A program made the position numbers and the translations under genes. Positions 12,390 to 22,393 of a DNA stretch of 64,000 nucleotides are shown piece after piece. The notes beneath the pieces were generated by a model. That model was not told the DNA's origin and did not search any database. It saw only the letters and a program-made list of their open reading frames with translations. Source of the DNA: Allium sativum (Eukaryota; Streptophyta; Magnoliopsida; Asparagales; Amaryllidaceae); NCBI GenBank assembly GCA_030737875.1, contig CM060926.1, forward strand, positions 161,769,579 through 161,833,578. The letters are read 5' to 3'. Within the stretch, counting starts at the first letter, position 1. The number at the start of each line of letters is the position of its first letter.

Positions 12390-12589
12390 TTCCGGACCTA
12401 ATCGTACAAAGGAGACTCTGCCAAATTTTTTCGTGAATTTATGAGATAATTTTTTTTTGGTTTAAAATTTAAGTTTCAAACCTATATCAAACTTTTATAT
12501 ATGTAATTGTTTTTAATTTGAATGAGAAACTATATGATTAAATACATAAATTTACAACTTTCTTACTACGCCTTTTCGAGGACGAAAAG
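10578..12589 (+). other. Element B interior, non-coding
   Basis: About 2 kb of AT-rich DNA in which no frame longer than about 80 codons is supported and no gag, protease, RT or integrase motif is recognisable on either strand. It contains an (AT)n run at 12358-12381. It ends in the polypurine tract AAGTGGGAGAGAG (12594-12606), preceded by TTTTCGAGGACGAAAAG, a close analogue of the GGGGACGAAATCC context of the H polypurine tract. Confidence 0.75.
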
Positions 12590-12606
12590 TTTTAAGTGGG
12601 AGAGAG

Positions 12607-15600
12607 TGTAACATTCCGAGATTTTGCGACAACTTGAAATATTAAATTTAATGTGATTTTGAACAAAAAAAAATTAAATATTAAAATTTATTTAAGTTGA
12701 AATTGGATTAAAATGGAACTTAATAAATATTTAAATTGAATTATAACAGTTTAGCAAATGATTGAATATTTTATTAATTAGTTAACTGTGAAATACAGCT
12801 ATTTTGGAAATTATCTCGGAATTCGACGAAATCAGTTTCATCGGATCCGAAATGGCGAATTATTGTAGAGTTTCAAATTTCGTTACAATCGGAATTGTCA
12901 TTTGATCGTACGGAATAAAACGTGAAATGTAAACTGATACTTGCTTATTTCTCATATTGTACCTTCTATATATATGCCAATAAATTTCATTTCCACCTCA
13001 TCAGCTCATTTTACCTATACATATTATTTCCTCAATCAGACTTCTTTCTCTAATGGAAGAAATAAATTTCTAAACCCTAGATCGAATTAAAATTCAAACT
13101 TTAAACTCGAATCTCCTCAAAACCTAGAAAATTATATATTGATTTGAAGCTCTCGACGATAGAAGCTTCTGGTACGATTTATTTCGACATGCAGTGCTCG
13201 GATTTGTCGGAATTTGCGGTCAAAAGGGGCTGGAAATTGAAAACCTAGAAGCAAAATTAAGGGTTCTAAATTTCTGAGTTAATCGAAGAAATCGTGATCT
13301 GGGTATGGTAGCTCTCGTCGATAGGAATAAACCATGGCAATTGGGTGGTTTATTGGGCTTTGTGGAGGTCAGAATTCATTTTTAGAGTTGTAAAAACCTG
13401 TTCGCATTCAAGGCTACGCGATGCGATGGGGTCCACCAGAGTTGACCAGTTTGGGGAGGAGGTGCGGCTCGTCATGGGGGTTCGAACATGGGTGGTCGAA
13501 GGCTCTCAGGTGGTCGAAACACGGAGGTCTTGGCGGTAAAAGTTTGTTCAGGATGGCATTTTGGGTTCAAATTTCGGGTTCATTGTAGCAAAAAGAAAGA
13601 GGAGCGGGAGACGGGTGGTGAAGCATGCTGACGTGTCAATAGGGTATTAGTTGACATTTGTTTTATTTAATTATATATTATATATGTGTATGGATCATTC
13701 TAACACAAATAACTTATGCAAACGAGGTCGAATTTTGACGTGGTTTGTTGCATTACATCATGGTGAAATTGTGGACATTATGTTACTTATTTGGCTGAGT
13801 TTGGAGACTGTAAAATTTTGGGCTTTAGTTGGGCGTTCGACCGACTAAAGACCCAAAGGTTAGTGAATTTCTCGCTCACAATTAACCAAATCATTCCCAT
13901 AATTATTAAATTAAATTATGAAATAAATTGGATTATCTGGTTGTGATTGATTGTTGATGGTTGCTTAAATTGACATATAAGTTAATTACAGTGTTAATTT
14001 AGAATCGATATTAGATTATTTATTCGAAATTAAGTTGCTAGTCTGAAACCCCGACATCTGTTAACTAGTGAAATGATATAATATTGACTGTTTGGTAGAA
14101 ATGATTGTGATGGGTGCCTTGTACTGATTACCGAATGGATATCATTAATGTAAATTGTTCCCGTTATTCAGTATATGATGTGTATGTTTATTTGTGCCAA
14201 TTAATCCCATTGTTCACCCTGGATGTTACGGGCATCAATAAATGACAAGTTATTGAAATTTGAAGAAAGAATAATTATGGTTTAAAATTTGTTAACTATA
14301 TATATACCTATAGTTGTGAAAGAAATTATATCATATTATTTATTATTTAAAGATTATTTTAGTAAAACATTTAGTATATGTACATATATAGTGATTTAAA
14401 TTATTTTATTATACTCTAATTATTTTAATATATATATATATATATATTCGTAAAAAGGTTTTATTTATATTCATATATTTTCAAGTTATTTAAATATTTT
14501 TAATTCCTTCCTGAATTGGAATTGTTCTCGATTTAAACCGTTGATTCAGATTGAGATTTGAAATAAAAATATATTCTCCTTTGAGTAAAAATCGATGTTT
14601 AAATAATCACGATATTGATATGAAATTTCATTCTAATTTAAATATGAATTTAGAGGAAAATTTAAATGGGAAATTCGTAATGATTCATAACTATTGTTTT
14701 AAAAATGTGCTTATTATTTGGGAAGACCAGGATCGAGTATATGTTCGAAAACCATTACAAATAATAATACAACGTTATAAAGAAATTAAAGACTTGGAAA
14801 TCGATAAGCGAAGACCGAGAATCTTCGAATAGTTTGGATTGACTACTGATGTCTCGATTGGGCGGATCACCCAATATGATTTTATAATGGTATGAGATCT
14901 GAATATATTTAGATTTTTGGATTTTGTTCCGTTCAGACCTAGAACGGAGTCGTATCGATTGTGTGTCTGACATTGAAATTGACTGTGTAGCACTGATCTC
15001 TGTTAATATATATCGGAGTTGTAGAAATCTCTAAGATGTACGAACTTCTAGGTTATGTATTGATAGAAATCAGTGATATGTCGTGAATTGTCAATGTGGC
15101 ATACTCAGGTTATGAAATGAACTAGTGATGATCAAAGCATTGCTTATTGAAGCGTAGCTTTGTGTATATCGTGACCTCGACGAAACTCACACCTCGGATT
15201 GATGGTAAGCTGGCAGTTAGGTTGTATATATATATATATATATTTAAACTCGAAAGCTTCAGCGGTAGATCTACTTGCGAAACCTGTGGAAATTAAAGTA
15301 TATACGGTGTCCGATGTCTGAATGAAAACTGGGATATATACTTCACGATCTGTATTCGGTGTCCGATGTCTGGATGTTAGCCGGGAGATACTTAGCTTCG
15401 TGTCCTCGATTGATCATTCGTGTCAGGAACCATCATATTGGAAACCCAACAACCAATGCGATCCTTTTGTTTTGTTTGTAAATTATGTATGTGAGCATAG
15501 CCAGTATGCTTACTAAGATTAATATATTTATTTGCGAAATGGTTTTAAACACTATACACTAAAAGTCATATTAAAAGAAGATTTTCACGTATGAAAGCAT

Positions 15601-15727
15601 TTTTGGTTATTATAAGATAAAACTCGCCCATTTGGTGTGCGCTTGCATTGTGTGATGTGGGACGAGCTTATGACAGCTTCATTTTCCAAAACCATCTGCG
15701 AATTTCCATGTATGGGAATTCACATGG
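12607..15727 (+). repeat. Element B 3' LTR (right end missing)
   Basis: Starts TGTAACATTCCGAG right after the polypurine tract. A TATA-like TATATATATG at 12968-12977, followed by a pyrimidine-rich leader, marks the likely promoter. Further in are (AT)n runs at about 14428-14450 and 15225-15244, and two copies of GTGTCCGATGTCTG (15308 and 15358). ORFs up to 93 codons (14551-14832) have no recognisable content. At about 15727 the sequence leaves the LTR (the 5' copy continues CAGTAAACCCG) and enters copia E. Confidence 0.75.
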
Positions 15728-15794
15728 AGTTGATTTTGGTTGGTCCAGCGGATGATTCGGGATTGATTTTGGTGTTAATATTAGTGGAGGCCAT
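15728..15794 (-). pseudogene. Start of an extra ORF downstream of copia pol (truncated)
   Basis: On the minus strand an ATG at 15794-15792 opens MASTNINTKINPESSAGPTK, after which the element is cut at about 15728. The position after pol is where Sireviruses carry an env-like or additional ORF, and the start resembles that of the extra ORF of copia F (MASSSSSQK). About 130 bp upstream lies the ATGTCGACAT pair. Too little remains to name a function. Confidence 0.5.
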
Positions 15795-15924
15795 TGTTTA
15801 TTTTAGTTTAGAGTTTTTACAGAAGTGAGAAGTGAGAGTGAAGAAGAAAATTTGAAGTGGAGAGTTAAAATGATTATTGTAACCAACTTTTAGTGGGAAG
15901 TAATTTTAAAAATTTGGCAGTTAT

Positions 15925-15957
15925 ATGTCGACATAGTGATAAAATGTATATCGACAT
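15925..15957 (-). promoter_or_regulatory. Paired ATGTCGACAT palindromes between pol and the extra ORF of copia E
   Basis: One exact copy lies at 15925-15934 and one with a single mismatch (ATATCGACAT) at 15948-15957, 23 bp start to start. Read on the minus strand, the second is followed by ATATAACTGC, close to ATATAACAGC in the copia F LTR. No transcript evidence is available. Confidence 0.6.
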
Positions 15958-16034
15958 ACTTGTCTTTTTAATTTTATTGTTCTAATTTTTAATGTTATAT
16001 ATTTATAAATATATATATATATTAATATATTTAA

Positions 16035-17797
16035 TTATTCTAATTCACTTAATGGAAAAATACCTAATTCTCTTCTAAATTTAGTAAATGTTGCTTCGTT
16101 TAACGGTTTAGTTAATATAGCTGCTATTTGTGTATCTGTTTCTATAAATTCGAGTGAAACTTTCTCTTTACTTACCTTATCTCTTAGAAAATGATGTCGT
16201 ATATCGATATGTTTAGTTCCTGAATGATAAGTTCGATTTCTAGAAATATTTATAGCACTCGTATTATCACAGTATATCGGTGATTTATTTATATTTAATC
16301 CAAAATCATTTAGAGTTTGTTGCATATATATTACTTGTGAACAAGCCAAAGCAACAGAGATATATTATGCTTTAGTTGTTGACAAGGATACAGTATTTTG
16401 CTTTTACACAACCGCGAGACTAGTGAATGTCCTAAGAAGTGACATGTTCCACTAGTACTTTTACCATCGGATTTACATCTTGCATAGTCAGCATCACAAT
16501 AAGAAACTAAGTCGAATGAATCATCCTTAGGATAAAATAATCCAAAGTCTGATGTATGCTTTACATACCTTAGAATATGTTTTACGGCTTTTAAATGTGT
16601 TTCCTTAAGTTGTGATTGATATCTTGCACAGAGACATACACTATGGATTATATCTGGTCTACTAGCGGTTATATATAGTAAAGATCTTATCATTCCTCTA
16701 TATAATTTTTGATCAACATCTTTAGATGTATCATCTTTACTTAATGTTATATTAGTCACCATTAGTGTTGGTCTCCCATTAGTTGTTGTTAGATTAAATT
16801 TATTAATTAAGTCTCTTGCCTTTTTTTCTTGGTTAATAAATATTCCATTCTTTAATTGACGAATTTGTAAGCCTAGAAAGAAAGGTAACTCTCCCATATG
16901 ACTCACTTCAAATTCTTGGGCCATAATATCAGAAAATTCTTTATTCATCTTATCATTTGTTGATTCGAAAATTATATCGTCAACATATGTTTGTACTAAT
17001 TGTATATCTTTAATATTTTTCTTAATACACAAAGTAGTATCTAATTTTCCTATTTCAAAGTTTGATTGTAATAAATAATTTCTTAATCTATCATACCAAG
17101 CCCTAGGAGCCTGTTTTAATCCATATAATGCTTTCTTTAACTTATATACATGATTTGGTAACTTTTCGTGTTTAAATAGAGGTAGTTGCTCTACATATAT
17201 GTCTTCTTTAACAAATCCATTTAGAAAAGCACTTTTGACATCCATTTGATATAATTTGAAATTATTATGGTTCGCAAAAGCTATTAAAATCCTAGTGGCT
17301 TCTAATCTTGCTATGGGGGCAAAAGTTTCATCGTAATCTATTCCTTCTTCTTGAGTGTAAGCTTGTGCTACTAGTCGTGCCTTATTTCTTTCGGCCTCAC
17401 CGTGTTCATTCATTTTATTTTTATAAACCCATTTAGTTCCTATTATAGTCTTATCCTCAGGTTTAGGAACAAGTTCCCATACATCATTTCTAGTAAACTG
17501 ATTCAGTTCTTCTTGCATGGCTAGTATCCATGAATCATTGAAAGGTGCTTCCTTTGGATTCTTAGGTTCAAAGTTGAAATAAATGCAGTATTACTCATAT
17601 TATTTAATTGATTACGGGTTCAAGCAACGGATTCAATATCTCCTAAGATATTTTCTACGGAATGGTCTCTAAGTAATCTAATTCTTTTATTTGGTTGATT
17701 ATCTTGATGATTTATTTCATTAATTTCATTTTCACATTCATCTTCATTGTTTTGATTTATACTTTAATAATTTTCATCGAAAGATATGTTTAAGGTT
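16035..17797 (-). pseudogene. Copia E pol: reverse transcriptase and RNase H
   Basis: This is the reverse transcriptase and RNase H of a copia polyprotein that copies element RNA. The main frame (17518-16331, 395 aa) has WVYKNKMNEHG, KARLVAQAYTQEEGIDYDET, MDVKSAFLNG, KALYGLKQAPRAWYDR and the catalytic YVDDIIF (about 16990-16970). It then has the thumb with SRPDI and the RNase H start with YCDADYARCKSDGKSTSG. A frameshift near 16340 moves to 16349-16035, which completes RNase H (IYCDNTSAINISRN, KHIDIRHHFLRD, TDTQIAAILTKPL). Upstream, 17519-17797 keeps the spacer before RT in another frame. The frameshifts and missing integrase show it is dead. Confidence 0.9.
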
Positions 17798-17960
17798 TGT
17801 AATAACCCGAGTTTTTAGGGATACTGAGTTGGGAATCCAATAATAAATTGGTAATAATTGTATTAAATATTTTTCAAGCATTAAATAAATGAAATTAAAA
17901 TATTAAAAATGGAAGAAAAAAAAGAGTGTAATTATAAGTTAGTGAAAGTTGTGAACAAGT
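17798..17960 (+). repeat. Gypsy D/G 5' LTR, first piece
   Basis: Matches 61083-61244 of the 3' LTR closely (AGTTTTTAGGGATAC, GAGTTGGG, ATCCAATAATAAATTGG). It ends with CAAGT (17956-17960), the left copy of the target duplication made by gypsy C. The LTR resumes at 40690. Confidence 0.9.
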
Positions 17961-19262
17961 TGTAACACCCCACGTCCATTAATGTCACTCACAAAGGGAA
18001 TGCATTAACTTCTATGGAGCGTTTTAAGTGTGTAAAGAACAGAAACTAAACAACAAGACAGATATAAACAGTACTTAAAATTTTAAAATTTTATTCATTG
18101 CAGCGGTAAACACATAGGTTTGATTACATCCTCAAAAACCAGAGTCAAAGTACATAATATCCTTCTGGACTAAATCAGAGTACATAAATTGAAAGACATA
18201 ACCCCAACACAAAATAGCCATAAATAAGATAGGCTAAACTTTTACTTCAGCGATCCAAGCAACTTCTAAAAGCAAGAGATACAGCTGTCCAAAATCAAGC
18301 TCCACTGGTGCTAGTCCCACCCTGAGCACCTGGGGGGAAAAGGAAGAAAAGAGGTGGAAACAAAGGGGGTCGGACATAAAGTCTGGCGAGTGCGATAACT
18401 TTAACAATATAATTACCAAAATAACTAGGCTAAGGCATAAGTTAGAAAATAAGGAAATGACTGTGAACAATTGGGTATGACAGAGTAAACAAGGAAATTA
18501 GATGAACAAAGATAACATTAAAGGCACATCTAAACCTCTATAAGATAATTACTATACTGCACCACCACTAGTCACCCTAAAGTTGATCCCGCCTACAGAA
18601 CTTAATAATGATAATGGTAGTTTCGTGCACCCCTAGTTGCTTCATAGGTGCCGCCTGCCCCTACCTCCACTAGGTGTACCTACTACCCCCATGTGATCGG
18701 CTCCCTAACTCGTAGATACCCTTGCTGGCCCCACAGTGGGGTGTATCACTTCCCAAAGTGGCAACCCGATAACACCAACAATGCACGGCTTATACCTACA
18801 CGATGCAACAACGTATTACCTACCAGCCCGGGCCCACACACGCACATGAATCCGTTGGACTTGCGTTACCACCGCTAACCCGTTTTGGCCTCTTACAGTC
18901 AAGCCCAGTATGCTTGTCCCATCCTCGACTTGGGTCGAGCCCACAAAGATACTTATGGGTTACTGGTTGAAACGGGCCCTCATTACTTGACACAAGCTAT
19001 CCACCTAAGCTTGGTCCCCTCTAGTACATCCTACTTAACCCTCTTCTTATTCATGTTCACTTACGTGTTTCAATTTGGGTTAAGTGTTTCTAATCGTATT
19101 TCACAAGCCACCCAAGGCACCCACTTAACCCTCATGTCCCACCATATGTTTATCTAGTTAAGCGTTTCTTAATTCATTAACACCGTAACCTTGTAAAGAC
19201 CTCCCACATGAGACTGGCATTTGTGGCAGCTGGATTTGCCGGGCGGGTCCGGACAGTCTTAC
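17961..19262 (-). repeat. Gypsy C 3' LTR, first piece
   Basis: Matches 37465-38767 in the right LTR. It contains a GC-richer stretch (18540-19000) with open but meaningless frames. It ends at CTTAC (19258-19262), the left target copy of gypsy H. No gene. Confidence 0.9.
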
Positions 19263-19515
19263 TGTAACAACCCGTATTTTCAATAACCTGTAATGATGTA
19301 AATCGAGGCAGAATTTAATTCTAAAATCTGAATCAAGGGAAATGGGCTATGCCATTGCGTTCGTCTCGGAAAAATACGCGAAATAGAGTCCGAGTTTTCG
19401 AAAATCGGAGTCCGTATGACCCGATTAAGGCCCAACGAAGTTTTCAGAAAAATTCAAAGTAAAAACAGATTTCAAATTCAAGTTTGAATTTGAAAAATTA
19501 GGTCAGATTGGGCTA

Positions 19516-19756
19516 GGCGGGAAAGTTCCCGCCACAGCACCCAAGTCGACAGCCCTGTCGACTTGGGAGTCAACTTGGTTGGACCCAAGTCGACAGCCCT
19601 GTCGACTTGGCTGTCGACTTGGTCCAGCCGGGCTGTTTAGCCTGGTGCACCATTTTGAGATTGTGTTGAGCTTGGGGGCCAGATTCGGTTTTAAGGGCTG
19701 AGATTGCAACTAGGGTTTAATCCTATGGCCTAAAACACTTGCCTAATCTATAAATA
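19516..19756 (+). promoter_or_regulatory. Gypsy H promoter block: E2F palindrome, GTCGAC array, TATA
   Basis: GGCGGGAAAGTTCCCGCC (19516-19533) contains GGCGGGAAA and TTCCCGCC, the plant E2F-binding consensus (TTTSSCGC) in inverted form. Two inverted repeats with arms CCAAGTCGACAG and a CC loop follow (19541-19566 and 19585-19610), plus a half site to 19622. TATAAATA lies at 19749-19756. The same order occurs in the 3' LTR (27687-27704, 27712-27737, 27744-27769). Binding is inferred, not shown. Confidence 0.65.
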
Positions 19757-20117
19757 AGGCCCTAACCTAGCCCTAAATCATCATTAATCTATCCTACAAC
19801 TAAACTATGGCAAAATCAATCCTCTCATGGCCTCCACTCTCTTCATAAAATTTCTAAATAAATTTCTAAGTGATTTTCCATGCATACAAGTGTTTTCAAA
19901 CTTGTATGAGCATCATTAGCTTGCATTCAAGTCAAGTTTCTATATTTGCATCATAAAGAAAGAGTTTTGATCATTTTGGCTCAAGGGTTTTTATGTTAGA
20001 GCTTGCATTTTGGGTTTGATTGATTTCATAAGGGCTTTGTCATATTTTTGTGACTTCTTAAGCATTGTAAGCCCTATTCTACTTTCATACTTAAACTCTA
20101 AAGTTAAATGTATGTTA

Positions 20118-20225
20118 TGCAAGTTTATATGCAAGTTTACTATGCTATGATATGCAAGTTTATATGCAAGTTTGATATGCAAGTTTGTCATATAATATGC
20201 AAGTTATGTTATGCAAGTTTGGGTT
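20118..20225 (+). repeat. TGCAAGTT array in gypsy H LTR
   Basis: TGCAAGTT starts at about 20118, 20130, 20153, 20165, 20178, 20198 and 20212, usually preceded by TA and often extended to TGCAAGTTT. The same array is at 28277-28385 in the 3' LTR. Confidence 0.75.
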
Positions 20226-22195
20226 GAACATTTTGTTCATGCTATCATGTTATGCAAGCTTATCTTGGGTTTATGAACATAAAGCTTCAAGCTTTATGCC
20301 AAAGGTTGCATTTTGGCAACATGTAAGTTATCATATCCCTTATGATAACTTGCATGTGAGGCTAAATGCGAACTTATGGCCATCTCTACATGCCATTCAT
20401 CACCATGTATCACCAATATGCTAAGTTTGGTTTTATGCATGCTTTTGAGGCCTAAAAATGTAATATGCAAGTATATGAACACATGTACATTTCATATGCC
20501 ACCATGTTGAACTTGTGGCTTCAACACCTTTACGTCATGATTATGCCAAGTTCCCTCTTTCTATCCTTTATGCGCTATTGCGATATGTAAGCGATGGGAT
20601 TGCGTTTGGGGTTGGGTAAACTTAAAAGACATAAAAACATAAGCTTGGGAATTTACCTATTAAGTTAGGTCTACCCATTGGGAATTTACCTATTAAGTTA
20701 GGTCTACCCAATTGCTTGAAAATTTGTAACATGTTTTGGAAACATGATGGACATGACACTTAGAAAAGATAAGTGTGACCAACTCGAGGTTGGGTTGAGT
20801 TTGTAGCGTAAACCTACCCGGAACCGACCGGCTTAACTAGTTGCTACAAACAATAGGACCCAATGTGAGAAGTTGGTCATGTTGTGCCTTGAACCCGAGG
20901 TTAGACCAAGTTGTGGTGTAAAGCTACCCGGAACCGACCGGCTTAACTAGTAACCGCAACAAAGTCTAATGTGAGAGGTTAAGGCACATTAATTAATTAA
21001 TGCCTCATGATTAGGGTTAAGTCATGGTCCACTTAATACTTAACCAATTTGGGCTTGGTAGATTAATCGGGGTTAAGTCGTGAACTCATTGTTACACTTA
21101 ACCAAGTTAATACATGATTAGCAAGAGGGTTAAACCGTAGTTAACCCACTAGAAAATCCTAGCAATGGGGGCCCACTCCAGCAGTAATCCCAAGTTTGTA
21201 TCATTAAGACCCTAGGGACTAGGCTAGGGAGGGGGCACGATTACTGGGCTGGAGGTAAGCGACCAAAAGCGACGGCAGGGTGGTACGCCGGTGTAGTTCC
21301 GGGCGGACTCTGGTCGTGCACATAGTCCGTAGCCGGAGAAAACATGCACGGGTACCAGTAGATCGGGACTGTGCACTCATGTTCATGGTGTCCAGGGGTT
21401 GACACCCTAGGGCTTGATACACCCGAAGGGTGGACCCGGCACAGTTCGACTACAATTATGTTTGGGCCGTATTGACACCAACACGTGACGAGCTAGGCTT
21501 AGGGAGCCGATCGACTAGACCGTTTGGTTGGACCTCGTATTAGGGTCACTTCGTGTTATTGGGCCAAATCTTGGGCCAAGGGATCAATACTTGTTTATTC
21601 AAGTCATGTTAGTTTGCTAGTACACCTGTGGTGCAAAACCTTAATCCTGATTATGCGATGACACCTTTAATCATCATGCTAGTATGTTGTTATCCTTATG
21701 ATCATACCTGCTTCTCATGCCAGTTAACTTTATCAGTTTACATTGATTGTAGTAGGGCTTACTCAGTCTTTTTGACTGACCTGTTTTCTTTCGCCTCTTT
21801 TCTTCCGTTCCCCCCCCCCAGGTTCTCAGGGAGGGAATATTGGAGCTTAGCTGGATTTCTGACCGTTTGCTTGAGGGATTTACTCATGTACGGTTTGACA
21901 TGAAGCTAGCTATGGCTATCACTTCTTTTGGGGATTAGTACTTATGTATTTCAGTTTTTCAGTTGATGTTGTTTTTATCTAGACTTGTTTATTTGGAAAG
22001 CTATGTTGTACCAGAATTGTTTTGAAATGGTTTAAAATCTTCCGCTGTTTTATCTATGTTATTTACTCTGTTTACGCATATACATATGTTCTTGTTCTGC
22101 CTTGATATATCATTATGCATGTTTACCTGATTCAAACGCCCCTCCAAAGTCAGAGTGCTTGCAGAGACACCCTGGCGGAGGCGGGGTGTTACATT

Positions 22196-22207
22196 TGGTA
22201 TCAGAGC
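22196..22207 (+). other. Primer binding site of gypsy H
   Basis: TGGTATCAGAGC, two bases after the 5' LTR end, complementary to initiator tRNA-Met. A 200-bp leader (22194-22393) separates the LTR from the gag start. Confidence 0.95.
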
Positions 22208-22393
22208 ATATGGTTTACGAGAAGGAACAAAAAGGTTTTTAGAAAAATTTTGGAAAACTATTTTCAAAAACCAAGTATAAAGTATTTTCCAAGGAAAAGT
22301 CTAGTTTATTTTAAAGGCTATTCCCCAAAAAGCCATTAGCAAAATTCCTTCGTTTTTCTCCATTCTGAATCTGTCTTTTTCTTCATTTTCAGT

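Larger units (their letters stand above)
9954..15727 (+). mobile_element. Element B, gypsy-like LTR element without coding genes
   Basis: The remaining right end of a 5' LTR (9954-10563) is followed by a tRNA-Met primer site, a 2.04-kb AT-rich interior with no credible ORF, a polypurine tract and a 3' LTR (from 12607). The LTR ends are TGTAACA/TGTTACA as in the chromoviruses of this window. Sequence 9954-10050 matches 15621-15726, so both LTR pieces belong to one family, and the complete LTR would be about 3.6 kb. The right end is cut at about 15727 by fusion to copia E. It is non-autonomous, and its protein donor is unknown. Confidence 0.75.
15728..17797 (-). mobile_element. Copia E, truncated Sirevirus-like element
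   Basis: Minus-strand copia with the end of pol (RT, RNase H) and, downstream of pol, the start of a further ORF. No LTR is present: the downstream side is fused to the LTR of B at about 15727, and the upstream side is cut by the insertion of gypsy D/G at 17798. An extra ORF after pol and a palindrome pair shared with copia F point to the Sirevirus group. Confidence 0.8.
19263..22193 (+). repeat. Gypsy H 5' LTR
   Basis: TGTAACAACCCG...GCGGGGTGTTACA. Internal features are an E2F-type palindrome (19516-19533), a GTCGAC hairpin array (19541-19622), a TATA box (19749-19756), a TGCAAGTT array (20118-20225), a tandem 31-bp repeat starting GGGAATTTACC (near 20648 and 20679), two copies of CTACCCGGAACCGACCGG (20814 and 20926), and a poly-C tract near 21811. 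Open frames inside it are not supported as genes. Confidence 0.97.

Noticed and set aside
13345..14832. Several frames of 64-93 codons in the LTR of element B
   Set aside because: The composition is simple and AT-rich, with no domain pattern, and the region reads as LTR leader and U5.
18648..19157. Two plus-strand frames of 76 and 90 codons
   Set aside because: They lie in the LTR of gypsy C, are repeated with changes at 38290-38677, and resemble no protein.
22196..22207. TGGTATCAGAGC-type sites as tRNA gene fragments
   Set aside because: They always lie directly after an LTR end and are primer binding sites. No cloverleaf was found anywhere.
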